Positions 1 to 8,000 of a stretch of 18,303 nt of DNA are shown here, one piece after another. Position numbers and translations under genes: made by a program. The notes under the pieces are model-generated. The model worked only from the letters and a program-made list of their open reading frames with translations, was not told the origin of the DNA and searched no databases. Origin of the DNA: an uncultured Prevotellaceae bacterium (lineage in GTDB: Bacteria > Bacteroidota > Bacteroidia > Bacteroidales > Muribaculaceae); contig CAMFSS010000010.1 of NCBI GenBank assembly GCA_945983195.1, forward strand, positions 1-18,303, in the 5' to 3' direction. Positions within the stretch are counted from its first letter, which is position 1. Each line of letters opens with the position of its first letter.

Positions 1-305
1 AGCGTCTGCACATCTGCAAGGCTTCGGGAGTGGGGTGCCGCGTCTATGAGGAGCGTATCCCCATCGACTACCAGACTGCCGTGATGGCTGAAGAATTCGG
101 AATGAACCTCGTCACTGCCGCACTCAATGGCGGTGAAGACTATGAGCTGCTCTTCACCGTGCCCCTTGCCGACCACGAGAAGGTGGCAGCAATGAAGACT
201 TCGCGCATCATTGGCCGCATCACAAAGCCCGAACTTGGTGCCTGCCTTGAAAGCCGCGACGGCAATGAGCTGCCTATCCGTGCCCAGGGCTGGAAGGCTT
301 TCTGA
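1..305 (+). CDS. thiL: Thiamine-monophosphate kinase, C-terminal fragment (runs off the left edge)
   Basis: The reading frame is open from the window edge (first full codon at position 3) to the TGA at 303-305, so only the last ~100 residues are present and the true start lies outside. The family phosphorylates thiamine monophosphate to thiamine diphosphate with ATP in the cytoplasm, the last step of vitamin B1 cofactor synthesis. Visible family signatures are the stretch HICKASGVGCR, then IPIDYQTA, and the conserved ALNGGEDYELLFTVP block typical of the ThiL/PurM-like C-terminal domain, followed by a short IIGRIT strand. The GTG at 30 is internal, not a start. The next gene, an MlaE permease, begins 35 bases downstream on the same strand, so the genes may be co-transcribed, although there is no obvious functional link. 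Confidence 0.9.
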   Translation, partial: RLHICKASGVGCRVYEERIPIDYQTAVMAEEFGMNLVTAALNGGEDYELLFTVPLADHEKVAAMKTSRIIGRITKPELGACLESRDGNELPIRAQGWKAF

Positions 306-340
306 AATACAACGTAATATATCGACAATAAAAGCATTTT

Positions 341-1090
341 ATGATAATACAATCGTCATTGAAGTCATTTGGCAACTACTGCATATTCATCAGCCGGGTG
401 TTCACTTTCCCCGACCGATGGAAAGAGTTTTTCCGCCGCTATGTGAATGAAATTGTCAAGCTTGGAATCGACTCTATTCCGCTTGTCATAATCATTTCCA
501 TTTTCATCGGTGCCGTGTGTACCATTCAGATGTTTCTCAACACCACTTCTCCGCTGATGCCTCGCTATGCCGTAGGTCTTGCCACGCGCGAGATAATCTT
601 GCTTGAGTTCTCATCGTCGATTCTCTGCCTCATTCTGGCAGGCAAGGTGGGGTCGAACATTGCATCTGAGATAGGCACCATGCGTGTTACCGAGCAGATC
701 GACGCACTCGAAATCATGGGCGTGAACTCTGCCAATTTTCTGGTACTTCCCAAGATTATGGCAATGGTCACTTTCATCAATGTGCTTGTGGTGTTCAGCA
801 TGTTCACCAGTCTGTGGGGAGGCTACATGGTGTGTGCCGTCACCGGGCTTGTGCCTGTGTCGACCTACGTCTACGGCATACAGACCATGTTCAATAGCTG
901 GTATGTGTGGTACGCGCTCATCAAGTCACTCTTCTTCGCCTTTGTCGTGAGCAGCGTGGCGAGCTACTTCGGCTACTATGTGAAGGGCGGAGCACTTGAG
1001 GTGGGAACGGCAAGTACCAATTCAGTGGTTACGAGCAGCATCATCATTCTGCTTCTCGACGTTATTCTCACTAATCTAATGTTGCAATAG
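341..1090 (+). CDS. mlaE: MlaE-family ABC transporter permease
   Basis: This 249-residue protein is an inner-membrane permease of the MlaE (DUF140) family, which moves phospholipids or other lipids between the inner and outer membranes with an MlaF-type ATPase and an Mce-domain partner. Several long hydrophobic segments are visible (about residues 46-64, 85-105, 140-165, 190-210 and 228-248). The diagnostic MlaE block is present at about residues 108-127, reading ASEIGTMRVTEQIDALEIMG. The ATG at 341 is preceded by a short A/T-rich leader with no strong Shine-Dalgarno, which is normal in Bacteroidetes. The ATPase gene follows 44 bases downstream, so the two form an operon. No Mce/MlaD gene is next to them, so the substrate-binding partner must be encoded elsewhere. 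The symbol is a family assignment; the transported lipid cannot be read from sequence. Confidence 0.9.
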   Translation: MIIQSSLKSFGNYCIFISRVFTFPDRWKEFFRRYVNEIVKLGIDSIPLVIIISIFIGAVCTIQMFLNTTSPLMPRYAVGLATREIILLEFSSSILCLILAGKVGSNIASEIGTMRVTEQIDALEIMGVNSANFLVLPKIMAMVTFINVLVVFSMFTSLWGGYMVCAVTGLVPVSTYVYGIQTMFNSWYVWYALIKSLFFAFVVSSVASYFGYYVKGGALEVGTASTNSVVTSSIIILLLDVILTNLMLQ

Positions 1091-1134
1091 CCTGCGCGTC
1101 GTCAATAGGCTTTTGCTTTAATCACACTTATGCT

Positions 1135-1905
1135 ATGATAGAAGTTAAAAACATAAATAAGTCATTCGACGGCCGACAGGTGCTGCACAATATCAGTGCC
1201 ACTTTCTATGATGGTAAGACCAATCTTATCATCGGACAGAGTGGCTCAGGCAAGACGGTGCTAATGAAGAGCATTGTGGGGCTTATTACGCCTGAAGAGG
1301 GTGAGATTCTCTACGACGGCCGCGACATAATGAAGATGAATCTTAGCCGGCGCAAGCAGATTCGCAAGGAGATTGGTATGCTTTTCCAGGGTTCGGCATT
1401 GTTCGACTCCGAGACGGTGCTCGGCAATGTGATTTTTCCGCTGAAGATGTTCTCCGACATGGAGCCTGAGGAGCAGCTTGAGCGTGCCAGGTTCTGCATT
1501 GAGCGCGTGAATTTGAAGGGTGCCGACGACAAGTATCCGTCGGAAATAAGTGGTGGAATGCAGAAGCGTGTGGCTATTGCCCGTGCCATTGCACTCAATC
1601 CCAAGTATCTTTTTTGCGATGAGCCAAACTCAGGACTCGACCCTAAAACGTCGATTCTCATCGACGAGCTGCTGAGCGACATCACTCGTGAGTACAATAT
1701 CACCACCATTATCAACACCCACGATATGAACTCGGTGCTTGGAATAGGGGAGAACATTATCTTCGTCAACAAGGGCTGCAATGGCTGGACCGGCACTAAG
1801 GACGATATTTTCGACAGCGATTGCCAGGCTCTCAACGACTTCGTTTTTGCCACCGACCTGTTTCAGCGCGTGAAGAACTATGTGAAAGCCACTCGCGCCA
1901 AGTGA
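1135..1905 (+). CDS. mlaF: MlaF-family ABC transporter ATP-binding protein
   Basis: This 256-residue cytoplasmic ABC ATPase is the energising subunit for the upstream MlaE permease. All nucleotide-binding motifs are intact: Walker A GQSGSGKT at residues 34-41, the Q-loop glutamine at about 85 (MLFQGSALFDSETV), the signature SGGMQKR at 139-145, Walker B YLFCDEP with D162 and E163, a D-loop SGLDP and the switch histidine in NTHD. The MLFQGSALFDSETVLGNV stretch is characteristic of MlaF/Mkl-type ATPases rather than amino-acid importers. The start ATG at 1135 lies 44 bases after mlaE. The stop lies only 8 bases from the stop of the convergent DUF1460 gene, leaving no room for a separate terminator. 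Confidence 0.93.
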   Translation: MIEVKNINKSFDGRQVLHNISATFYDGKTNLIIGQSGSGKTVLMKSIVGLITPEEGEILYDGRDIMKMNLSRRKQIRKEIGMLFQGSALFDSETVLGNVIFPLKMFSDMEPEEQLERARFCIERVNLKGADDKYPSEISGGMQKRVAIARAIALNPKYLFCDEPNSGLDPKTSILIDELLSDITREYNITTIINTHDMNSVLGIGENIIFVNKGCNGWTGTKDDIFDSDCQALNDFVFATDLFQRVKNYVKATRAK

Positions 1906-1913
1906 TGTGCAGC

Positions 1914-2783
1914 TTATTCAATGATGCGGATTACGCGGATAGCGGTGCATGAGCGGATGCGGCGAAGCGTTTCCTTCAGCTCATCTTTTTCGAGAGTAAC
2001 TTTTTTGTCGGTCGACGATGCGTGCAGCAAGTGCAGCTTGTCGCCCGACTTTATTATTATGCCCATGTGCGACACGTCGAGACCCTCGGTCTTGGTGACT
2101 AATGCCACAATGTCGCCGCTCTTTATTGTTTTCGCCTTTTTAGCGTCGAGCCACTCCTTTTTCAGGTAGGGATAGCGGTGCATGCGGTAGCCTATTTCGA
2201 AATTCTTCACTTTGGCAAACATTGCGCTGTCGGCGAGCTGTGGATAACTGTCGCGGTGTCGGCTCATGTAGTCGATTGTCTTTACGTCGTAGCGTGCACC
2301 GTCGATTTCCGAAGTTATTTCACGAATGTTCCCGCGGTGTGAGTTGTTGGCAATCCAGTCGCTTATGTAGTGCAGGCGCGAGGAGTAGTCGCCGAGCAAT
2401 CCGTCGCGGTAGCGCACCGACTCAAGGTTGCGGGCATAGTCGCGCCACGAAGTGCGTCCGTCGAGTGTAGTGCGTGTGAGGGCATATAGCGTTTCCACGA
2501 AGGTGGTGCAGTCGAGCTGGTCGATGTTGATGGTGAGCCATTCGCGCTCGCCTTCGAGTGTGTGTGCCACGTAGGGCGTGCCAAGCAGCTCATTGGCATA
2601 GAATTCCACCAGTGCATTGGGCGACTGTTTCCCCGATTTGCTGCCCTTCGTGAGCAGTTCGTTGATTTTCGCGGTGTCGCTTTCGCAGTGGAAGCGCAAG
2701 TCCTGCGGTGCAGCGGCCAGCAGGGCAGCCGTTGAGCATATTGTCATTATCAGTGCTATCGTGTATCTTTTCATATCATTCAT
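1914..2783 (-). CDS. DUF1460 exported N-acetylmuramoyl-L-alanine amidase-like protein
   Basis: This 289-residue protein starts with a basic N-terminus and a hydrophobic signal segment (about residues 4-25, ending in ALLAAAPQ), so it is exported, probably to the periplasm. The rest matches the DUF1460 family, an NlpC/P60-like cysteine peptidase/amidase fold found in many Bacteroidales and thought to act on peptidoglycan or muropeptides. The likely catalytic cysteine is C92 in LDCTTFVETL. The likely histidine is H239 in DVSHMGIII, and LLHASS (H254) is also a conserved-looking element. The start could be M1 (2783) or M4 (2774); both keep the signal peptide. The gene converges tail to tail with mlaF. 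A Bacteroidetes-type promoter candidate lies just upstream. Family identification is good; the substrate is inferred. Confidence 0.85.
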   Translation of the reverse strand: MNDMKRYTIALIMTICSTAALLAAAPQDLRFHCESDTAKINELLTKGSKSGKQSPNALVEFYANELLGTPYVAHTLEGEREWLTINIDQLDCTTFVETLYALTRTTLDGRTSWRDYARNLESVRYRDGLLGDYSSRLHYISDWIANNSHRGNIREITSEIDGARYDVKTIDYMSRHRDSYPQLADSAMFAKVKNFEIGYRMHRYPYLKKEWLDAKKAKTIKSGDIVALVTKTEGLDVSHMGIIIKSGDKLHLLHASSTDKKVTLEKDELKETLRRIRSCTAIRVIRIIE

Positions 2784-2815
2784 GATTTTTTAGTTCCACA
2801 TGTTATTTGTCGTGG

Positions 2816-2823
2816 CAAAGTTA
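2816..2823 (-). promoter_or_regulatory. Candidate -7 promoter box for the DUF1460 gene
   Basis: Read on the minus strand this is TAACTTTG, a full match to the Bacteroidetes -7 consensus TAnnTTTG, placed about 33 bases before the ATG at 2783. A second match, TAAATTTG, lies at 2839-2846. Neither has a well-spaced TTTG -33 element, so which one is used is uncertain. Confidence 0.4.
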
Positions 2824-2959
2824 TTGCTTTTGCGACTACAAATTTACACTAAAAAATCATAATCCCTGCAATATTTTGCCCTCAAATCGACAAAATCACA
2901 ATTTTAGTGTACTTTATCACATTAGCTGCACCGCGGAGTATGCACTTGTAGCATTGAGG

Positions 2960-3595
2960 CTACCAGCGGTCGTAGTGTATGCGCGATGGGTCCCACTTGT
3001 CCTTGGGTGTAACTTCAGCGGCAGGATAGCCGATAGGAATGATGTTGAGCGGAATGATGTGCTCGGGAAGCCCTAAAATTTCGCGTACCAGTGCAGTGCG
3101 CTCGGCACTCGGGTATATGCCCGTCCACACTGCGCCAAGCCCTTGTGCTGTGGCTGCAATCAGCAGGTTCTCGGTGGCGGCCGATGCGTCCTGAATCCAG
3201 AAGTCGCGGCCTTCGCCCTCCATTGCTTTGGTCATGTCGCCGCACACCGCTATTGCGAGCTGGGCTTTTGCTGCCATCTTTGAGTTGCGCAGCGTGTCGG
3301 CAATGGCATTGAGCACATTGCGGTCTTTGATTACGACAAATGCCCACGGACGGCTGTCGCGTGCCGTCGGGGCTGCCATTGCGGCGCGTAGCAGAGCCTC
3401 CACCTTCTCCTCCTCCACTTTCTGGTCGGAATAGGCGCGTACGCTTGCACGCTGTGCGATTGCGGTGAGAGCCGAAGTTTCGGCATTTGCTGTTTCGGCT
3501 TGTGGCTCGGTTGCATTTTGCTTTGCCAGAGTGAGTTCTACGGCGAGAATCACCACTGCCAATGCAAGAACGATGTTGAGAATTTTCGATGTCAT
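2960..3595 (-). CDS. Membrane-anchored nitroreductase-family protein
   Basis: This 211-residue protein has an N-terminal hydrophobic segment (about residues 5-24, ILNIVLALAVVILAVELTLA), a short Ala/Thr/Glu-rich linker, then a nitroreductase domain from about residue 43 to the end. Family hallmarks are the FMN-phosphate-binding R-x-S-V-R-x-Y element at about 49-55, the AAPTARDSRPW block at about 74-84, and the GLGAVWTGIYP stretch near the C-terminal third. Such enzymes are FMN-dependent oxidoreductases that normally use NAD(P)H. Anchoring or export would put this one outside the cytoplasm, where NAD(P)H is absent. It is the second gene of an operon, 62 bases after a PceC-like membrane flavoprotein that could be its electron donor (inference). 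The anchor is clear; whether it is cleaved is not. Confidence 0.85.
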   Translation of the reverse strand: MTSKILNIVLALAVVILAVELTLAKQNATEPQAETANAETSALTAIAQRASVRAYSDQKVEEEKVEALLRAAMAAPTARDSRPWAFVVIKDRNVLNAIADTLRNSKMAAKAQLAIAVCGDMTKAMEGEGRDFWIQDASAATENLLIAATAQGLGAVWTGIYPSAERTALVREILGLPEHIIPLNIIPIGYPAAEVTPKDKWDPSRIHYDRW

Positions 3596-3657
3596 AGTTA
3601 TTTAGTGCTATTTTGTTGTTTGTAATAAATTCTGGTAGTTTGCTCGGTGCCAACTCT

Positions 3658-4809
3658 TTATTTCGTCGACTGCGAGTATTTCAGTGTTGAGCCTGTGGGG
3701 CACACGAATCGGCAGTAGGGGCGCGGAGTGAACACCGACAGTGCCACAAATGCGCAAGCCATCACTATCACCACCGGCGAAGCCTGGTCGAGCATGAACA
3801 CAGTGAAAGCCTCGTAGTCCATAAGGTCGAAACCTGCACCCACAGCCATGACGAGAAGCAAGGCAATCCACAGAGCCTCACGCAGTCCGTTGAGCCACTT
3901 CAGCAGCGTTGCCGAGGGCTGCCACTTGTGCTTTTTCACTGCACCGGCAAGCTCTTGTAGCGAGCCAAGTGGGCACACATGGTTGCAATAGTGGCTCGGC
4001 TTGCCGAAAAACGGCATCACGAATCCCACCAGAAGCAGTACCGCAGGAATGATGCCTGTGCTGAGGCTCAGACCATTGGATATGGTGTTTATGATTAGCG
4101 ACATCGAAATGAAGCTGTGGCTCCAGAAACCTATGACTGCCACATTCAGTGCAAGTTGCGCTAACCGCGCCGTGCGGCTCTTCGAAATGAACGGCAGTAG
4201 CACGGCACACACTGTCACAAGCAGCGTGATTAGCAGTTTCCATGAAAAAATGCCCGACAGTGCCGATGGCTGTGAATCCACGTAGTCAGCCACCGTAAGT
4301 CGCACGGTGGAGATTACAGCAGCCGAGGAGTAGGTGGCACCGCTCACGGCATCTACATTGGCATTGATAGCCTCGTCGGGGGTCATTCCGTTCCATCGCT
4401 CAAACAGACCTTCATCAGTCAGCGACTTGAAGAATGTCGGACTTTCATCGTTTTTGAGCGGAGTCACGCGCGCTATCCGTCCGTTGGCAATGGCAATCTC
4501 CACCGGCGTGGTTCCGGCATATCCAATCACCCGGTCGGCAATCCCGATTGACGAGAGCACCACCGTATCGCCACTCGCAGCAGCCAAGCTGCCCGCTGTT
4601 GCCAAATCACCTGAATTTGTCGCGTCTGTCAGTGCCGCCTCCGGGCTACTTGAATTTGTTGCATCTGTCAGTGCCGCTTCAGTATGGCTTGAATTGTCGC
4701 CGATGCGGCATCCTGCCACTTTCCCGTTCTTGTTGATAGCCACCGCAGTAAGCAGCAGTGCGCAAGTCACAAGCTGCATCACATGGTTCAGAATCTTATT
4801 GTTCATCAT
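3658..4809 (-). CDS. PceC/RdhC-like membrane protein with covalent-FMN domain and two CX3CP motifs
   Basis: The architecture, numbered from the ATG at 4809, is an N-terminal hydrophobic segment (about 11-26), a low-complexity linker with a 13-residue tandem repeat (44-56 and 57-69), and an extracytoplasmic FMN-binding domain (about 80-180). About five or six membrane segments follow. The FMN domain carries DAVSGATYSS, the NqrC/RnfG-type motif in which ApbE attaches FMN to the threonine, here T159. Two CX3CP motifs follow membrane segments: CNHVCP (C275, C279) and CRFVCP (C366, C370), as in NosR, NapH and PceC/RdhC. No extra ferredoxin domain follows, which fits the PceC-like layout. The likely role is electron transfer from the quinone pool to an external flavin. 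An in-frame GTG at 4833 would add 8 residues; the ATG was preferred for its better signal-anchor start. No apbE gene is in view. Confidence 0.82.
   Translation of the reverse strand: MMNNKILNHVMQLVTCALLLTAVAINKNGKVAGCRIGDNSSHTEAALTDATNSSSPEAALTDATNSGDLATAGSLAAASGDTVVLSSIGIADRVIGYAGTTPVEIAIANGRIARVTPLKNDESPTFFKSLTDEGLFERWNGMTPDEAINANVDAVSGATYSSAAVISTVRLTVADYVDSQPSALSGIFSWKLLITLLVTVCAVLLPFISKSRTARLAQLALNVAVIGFWSHSFISMSLIINTISNGLSLSTGIIPAVLLLVGFVMPFFGKPSHYCNHVCPLGSLQELAGAVKKHKWQPSATLLKWLNGLREALWIALLLVMAVGAGFDLMDYEAFTVFMLDQASPVVIVMACAFVALSVFTPRPYCRFVCPTGSTLKYSQSTK
4612..4690 (+). repeat. 39-bp tandem repeat inside the FMN-binding protein gene
   Basis: Two near-identical 39-base units start at 4612 and 4651, with the first bases of a third (tgaatt) at 4690. 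They encode, on the minus strand, two copies of a 13-residue unit beginning EAALTDATNS in the linker between the membrane anchor and the FMN domain. The unit is a multiple of three, so copy-number change would alter linker length without breaking the frame. Confidence 0.85.
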
Positions 4810-4960
4810 TTCCAATACATCACAATTTTTCACTGCGAAATTACAAACATTTCCCCATTCCCCTACATCTGCATTTTGCTAAAAAAACAAAAAAATCCTT
4901 TCCGCTTTTCGTGAAAATTCTGCTCAGATTCTTTGGCTTTGGTAAAAAGTGAGTGGATTT

Positions 4961-4992
4961 TTTGGAACTTTTGTGAAGATTTCATACTTTTG
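4961..4992 (+). promoter_or_regulatory. Bacteroidetes-type promoter for the GLUG-repeat protein gene
   Basis: A TTTG -33 element at 4961-4964 and a TACTTTTG -7 box (consensus TAnnTTTG) at 4985-4992 are separated by 20 bases, the usual spacing for the Bacteroidetes primary sigma factor. The predicted start point near 5000 leaves a leader of about 30 bases before the ATG at 5032. Confidence 0.75.
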
Positions 4993-5031
4993 TACCTTAA
5001 TAAAAAGTCATTTATCATTATTGAATAGAAT

Positions 5032-8000
5032 ATGAAATCAAGACTTACACAATTGACTGCGGCAATATTGCTTGTGTTTACCGCTGCCATGCCGCTCCGT
5101 GCGGCTGAATACTGGGAACCTTCTACGCACCTTGGGTCAACGTTTGAAAGAGGAAATGGAACGCTTTTCAATCCTTATGTAATCCACACTGCCCAGCAGC
5201 TTGCCAATTTTGCATATATGGTGTATGAGTCGCAGGATTACTTTGAAAACCGCTACATAATTCTCGACAACGACATTGTGCTCAACGATGATGTCATGGC
5301 CAATCCGTCGGCAGCAAAGCCGTGGATGCCGATTGGCAAATGGGGATTCTTTCAAGACGGGAAGTTCTTAGGCTCATTCGATGGCCGTGGACACACCATC
5401 TACGGACTTTATATCAGCAAAGACTCGCGAATCGACGGATATGCCGGACTGTTTGGCACAGTGAAAAAGAATGGAGAGGTGAAAAACCTGAATGTGAAGG
5501 ATGCGGTCATCGACCTTAGTTCATTTTCCGGCCAGAATCTCTATGTGGGCGGCATTGTGGGCTACACCACCGACAATGCTTTTGTCACCAATTGTACATT
5601 CGAGGGAAATATCTACGGCAATGAGAACAGCCGGTATCAGGGTGGTATTGTTGGTTTCCACACAAGCTGCAACGCTGTCTTGTCATGCCATTTTACCGGT
5701 AGAGTTGGCGCGAAGCCCAATGACAATGCCTATTGCCCCGGCATCGCCGGTGGCATCGCCGGTTACAGCTCTGCTTCGATTGTCGACTGCACGGCAACAG
5801 TCAATGCCTTAGGAAGTCGCAATATCTCCGACGGCTACTTGGGTGGTATTGTAGGCTGTGGAAAATCTATGGTTGTAAACTGTGTGACCAATAGCACCGA
5901 TGCCGAAGGCGATAGCTGCCTCATCGAAGGCGTCAACGTCAAGAATGTGGGTGGAATTGCAGGCTGGGCACAGCAACTGAGCCATTGCCGCAACTATGCC
6001 GAAGTGCAGACCGACCACGCGAGCCTTGTGCTTGGCGGTGTGGCAGGCTCGTGCAGCACGGTGGAATATTCCGCCAACTTCGGGCGCGTGTATTGCGTAA
6101 ATGAAGCTTATACCCGAACAATCAATGTGGCTTATATGGGCGGTGTAACCGGACAGGCAACTGAGGTTAAGAATTGTGCCAATTATGGCTTCGTTGATGT
6201 TCCCGATATGCAATGGAGCAAGGACCTCGGAGCCGATTTCATTTACACTCATTGCGGAGGAATTGCCGGACACGGCTCCAAAATCACTGGCAGCTTCAAT
6301 GTGGGAAAGGTGCGCTATGCGATATTCAACTACCAGGGAAGGTGGAAAACCCACTCCTACGGAGTGTCTCGCAACATGCCCACCAGTCACGACAACACTT
6401 ATTATCTCAATACTACATCAGTAGCAGCCACAGCGGAAGGCGAGGGCGACATGAAGGCTGAGATTGGAGCATTGCAGTCGGAAAGCCTCCTGCAAACTTA
6501 CGAAAGCCTCTGGGGTATGAAGTGGGGCATCGACCAGGAGTCTAAGTGTCCTTTGCCAATCAAGTGGGGTGGTGTCAACCGCGAATATGCCATTTATGGA
6601 ATGGAAGGCGATGGCACTAAGGATAATCCTTACAGAATTGTCAGCGCAGACATGTTCCTTGCCCTCAGTAATGGACTGAAATACTCCGATACGAATTTGG
6701 CAGGAAAATACTTCAAGCAGGTGTGTGATCTCGATTTTAGTGGCACTATCTTCACTCCCATGGGAATGTATTATGATAACGATAAGGCCGACTACGTATA
6801 CAAGAGCTTCAAGGGACACTACGATGGCGGCGGTTACAGCGTGCGCAATATTGATTTCATCTATCTGGGCAACCACTATCCGAATGCCGGTAACAAATAT
6901 ATAGGCTTTATCTCAAAGCTTGAAGATGAGGGCACACTCAGCAACATCAATTTCGTGAACGTAAACATAATTGCTAATGACTGTTGTTGTGCCGGAATTG
7001 CTGCCGGCGGTTACAGCACTAAATGTATTCCGGAAGACAACATTTATGCAACTGCGCCTAAATATACGCCTTTCTCGGGAATCAATGTGCTGGCTTGCAG
7101 CATTGTGTCGCATGGCGGCTCGCAGGTGGGTGGTCTTGTAGGTGCTACCTACACCGACGTATATCTCGATAGAGATGAGATGCCATACCAAATGAATCAA
7201 GCCAACATCACCATCGACGGCTGCACGGTGCAGAACACCTCGATTGAGGCATCACACATTGCAGGAGGCATTGTGGGAATGCAGAACTATACCAACATCA
7301 GACATTCTACGGCGATGTGTGACTTCAGCATGAATTCAACTTCCGATGAACCATGCTACATTGGCGGACTTATTGGTTCAAATTATTTCTCTGAATTTGG
7401 AAACTATGCCGATTCTTTCGACTCTAATGTAAGTTACTGCACGGTGCTGCCAAATGTCGATTATGATTCGGTCGAAAAAGCTGACAAGGAATGTTATATC
7501 GGAGGCTATGTAGGAACTTGCAATATATTTTCTGAGTTCACGATTGAAAACTCAATGTCTGATTTTTCGCGCTATGCAGGCGACAATGAAAATGTCTTCA
7601 CCGGCTATTGCTCGGGACAGGATTTGGAGGCCTACTATTCTTTCTATTATGTGGAATTTCCCGACGAGAGCTGCGAATGGCTGCTGTGTGGCAATATGGC
7701 AAATGAAGACCTGAACATTGCCTATGATTCGGAATACAAGCGATTCAGCGAGCTTGGCGGCTGGAGCGCATACTACCTGAATGGCAACAGTAACGAGGGC
7801 GAAATGAAGTGGGGATATTACTATCCTACGGCATCGCCCAATCCCTATCCTGTGACCTCGGCAAACAACCGCTACTCGCACTACGACCTTACGGGCGAAC
7901 GAAGCATTGCAACCCCCGACCGACTTTACGTTGACTTCACGCTGTCGGCGATTCCGCTCGATAACAATGTGCTCATTGCTGCCGATGGCGTAGCTATCGA

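Noticed and set aside
1311..1853. 180-codon minus-strand frame opposite mlaF
   Set aside because: mlaF has every ABC ATPase motif; the antisense product is a shadow.
3015..3653. 212-codon minus-strand frame overlapping the nitroreductase gene
   Set aside because: It is an Arg/His/Ser-rich alternative frame of the nitroreductase, whose own frame carries clear FMN-binding motifs.
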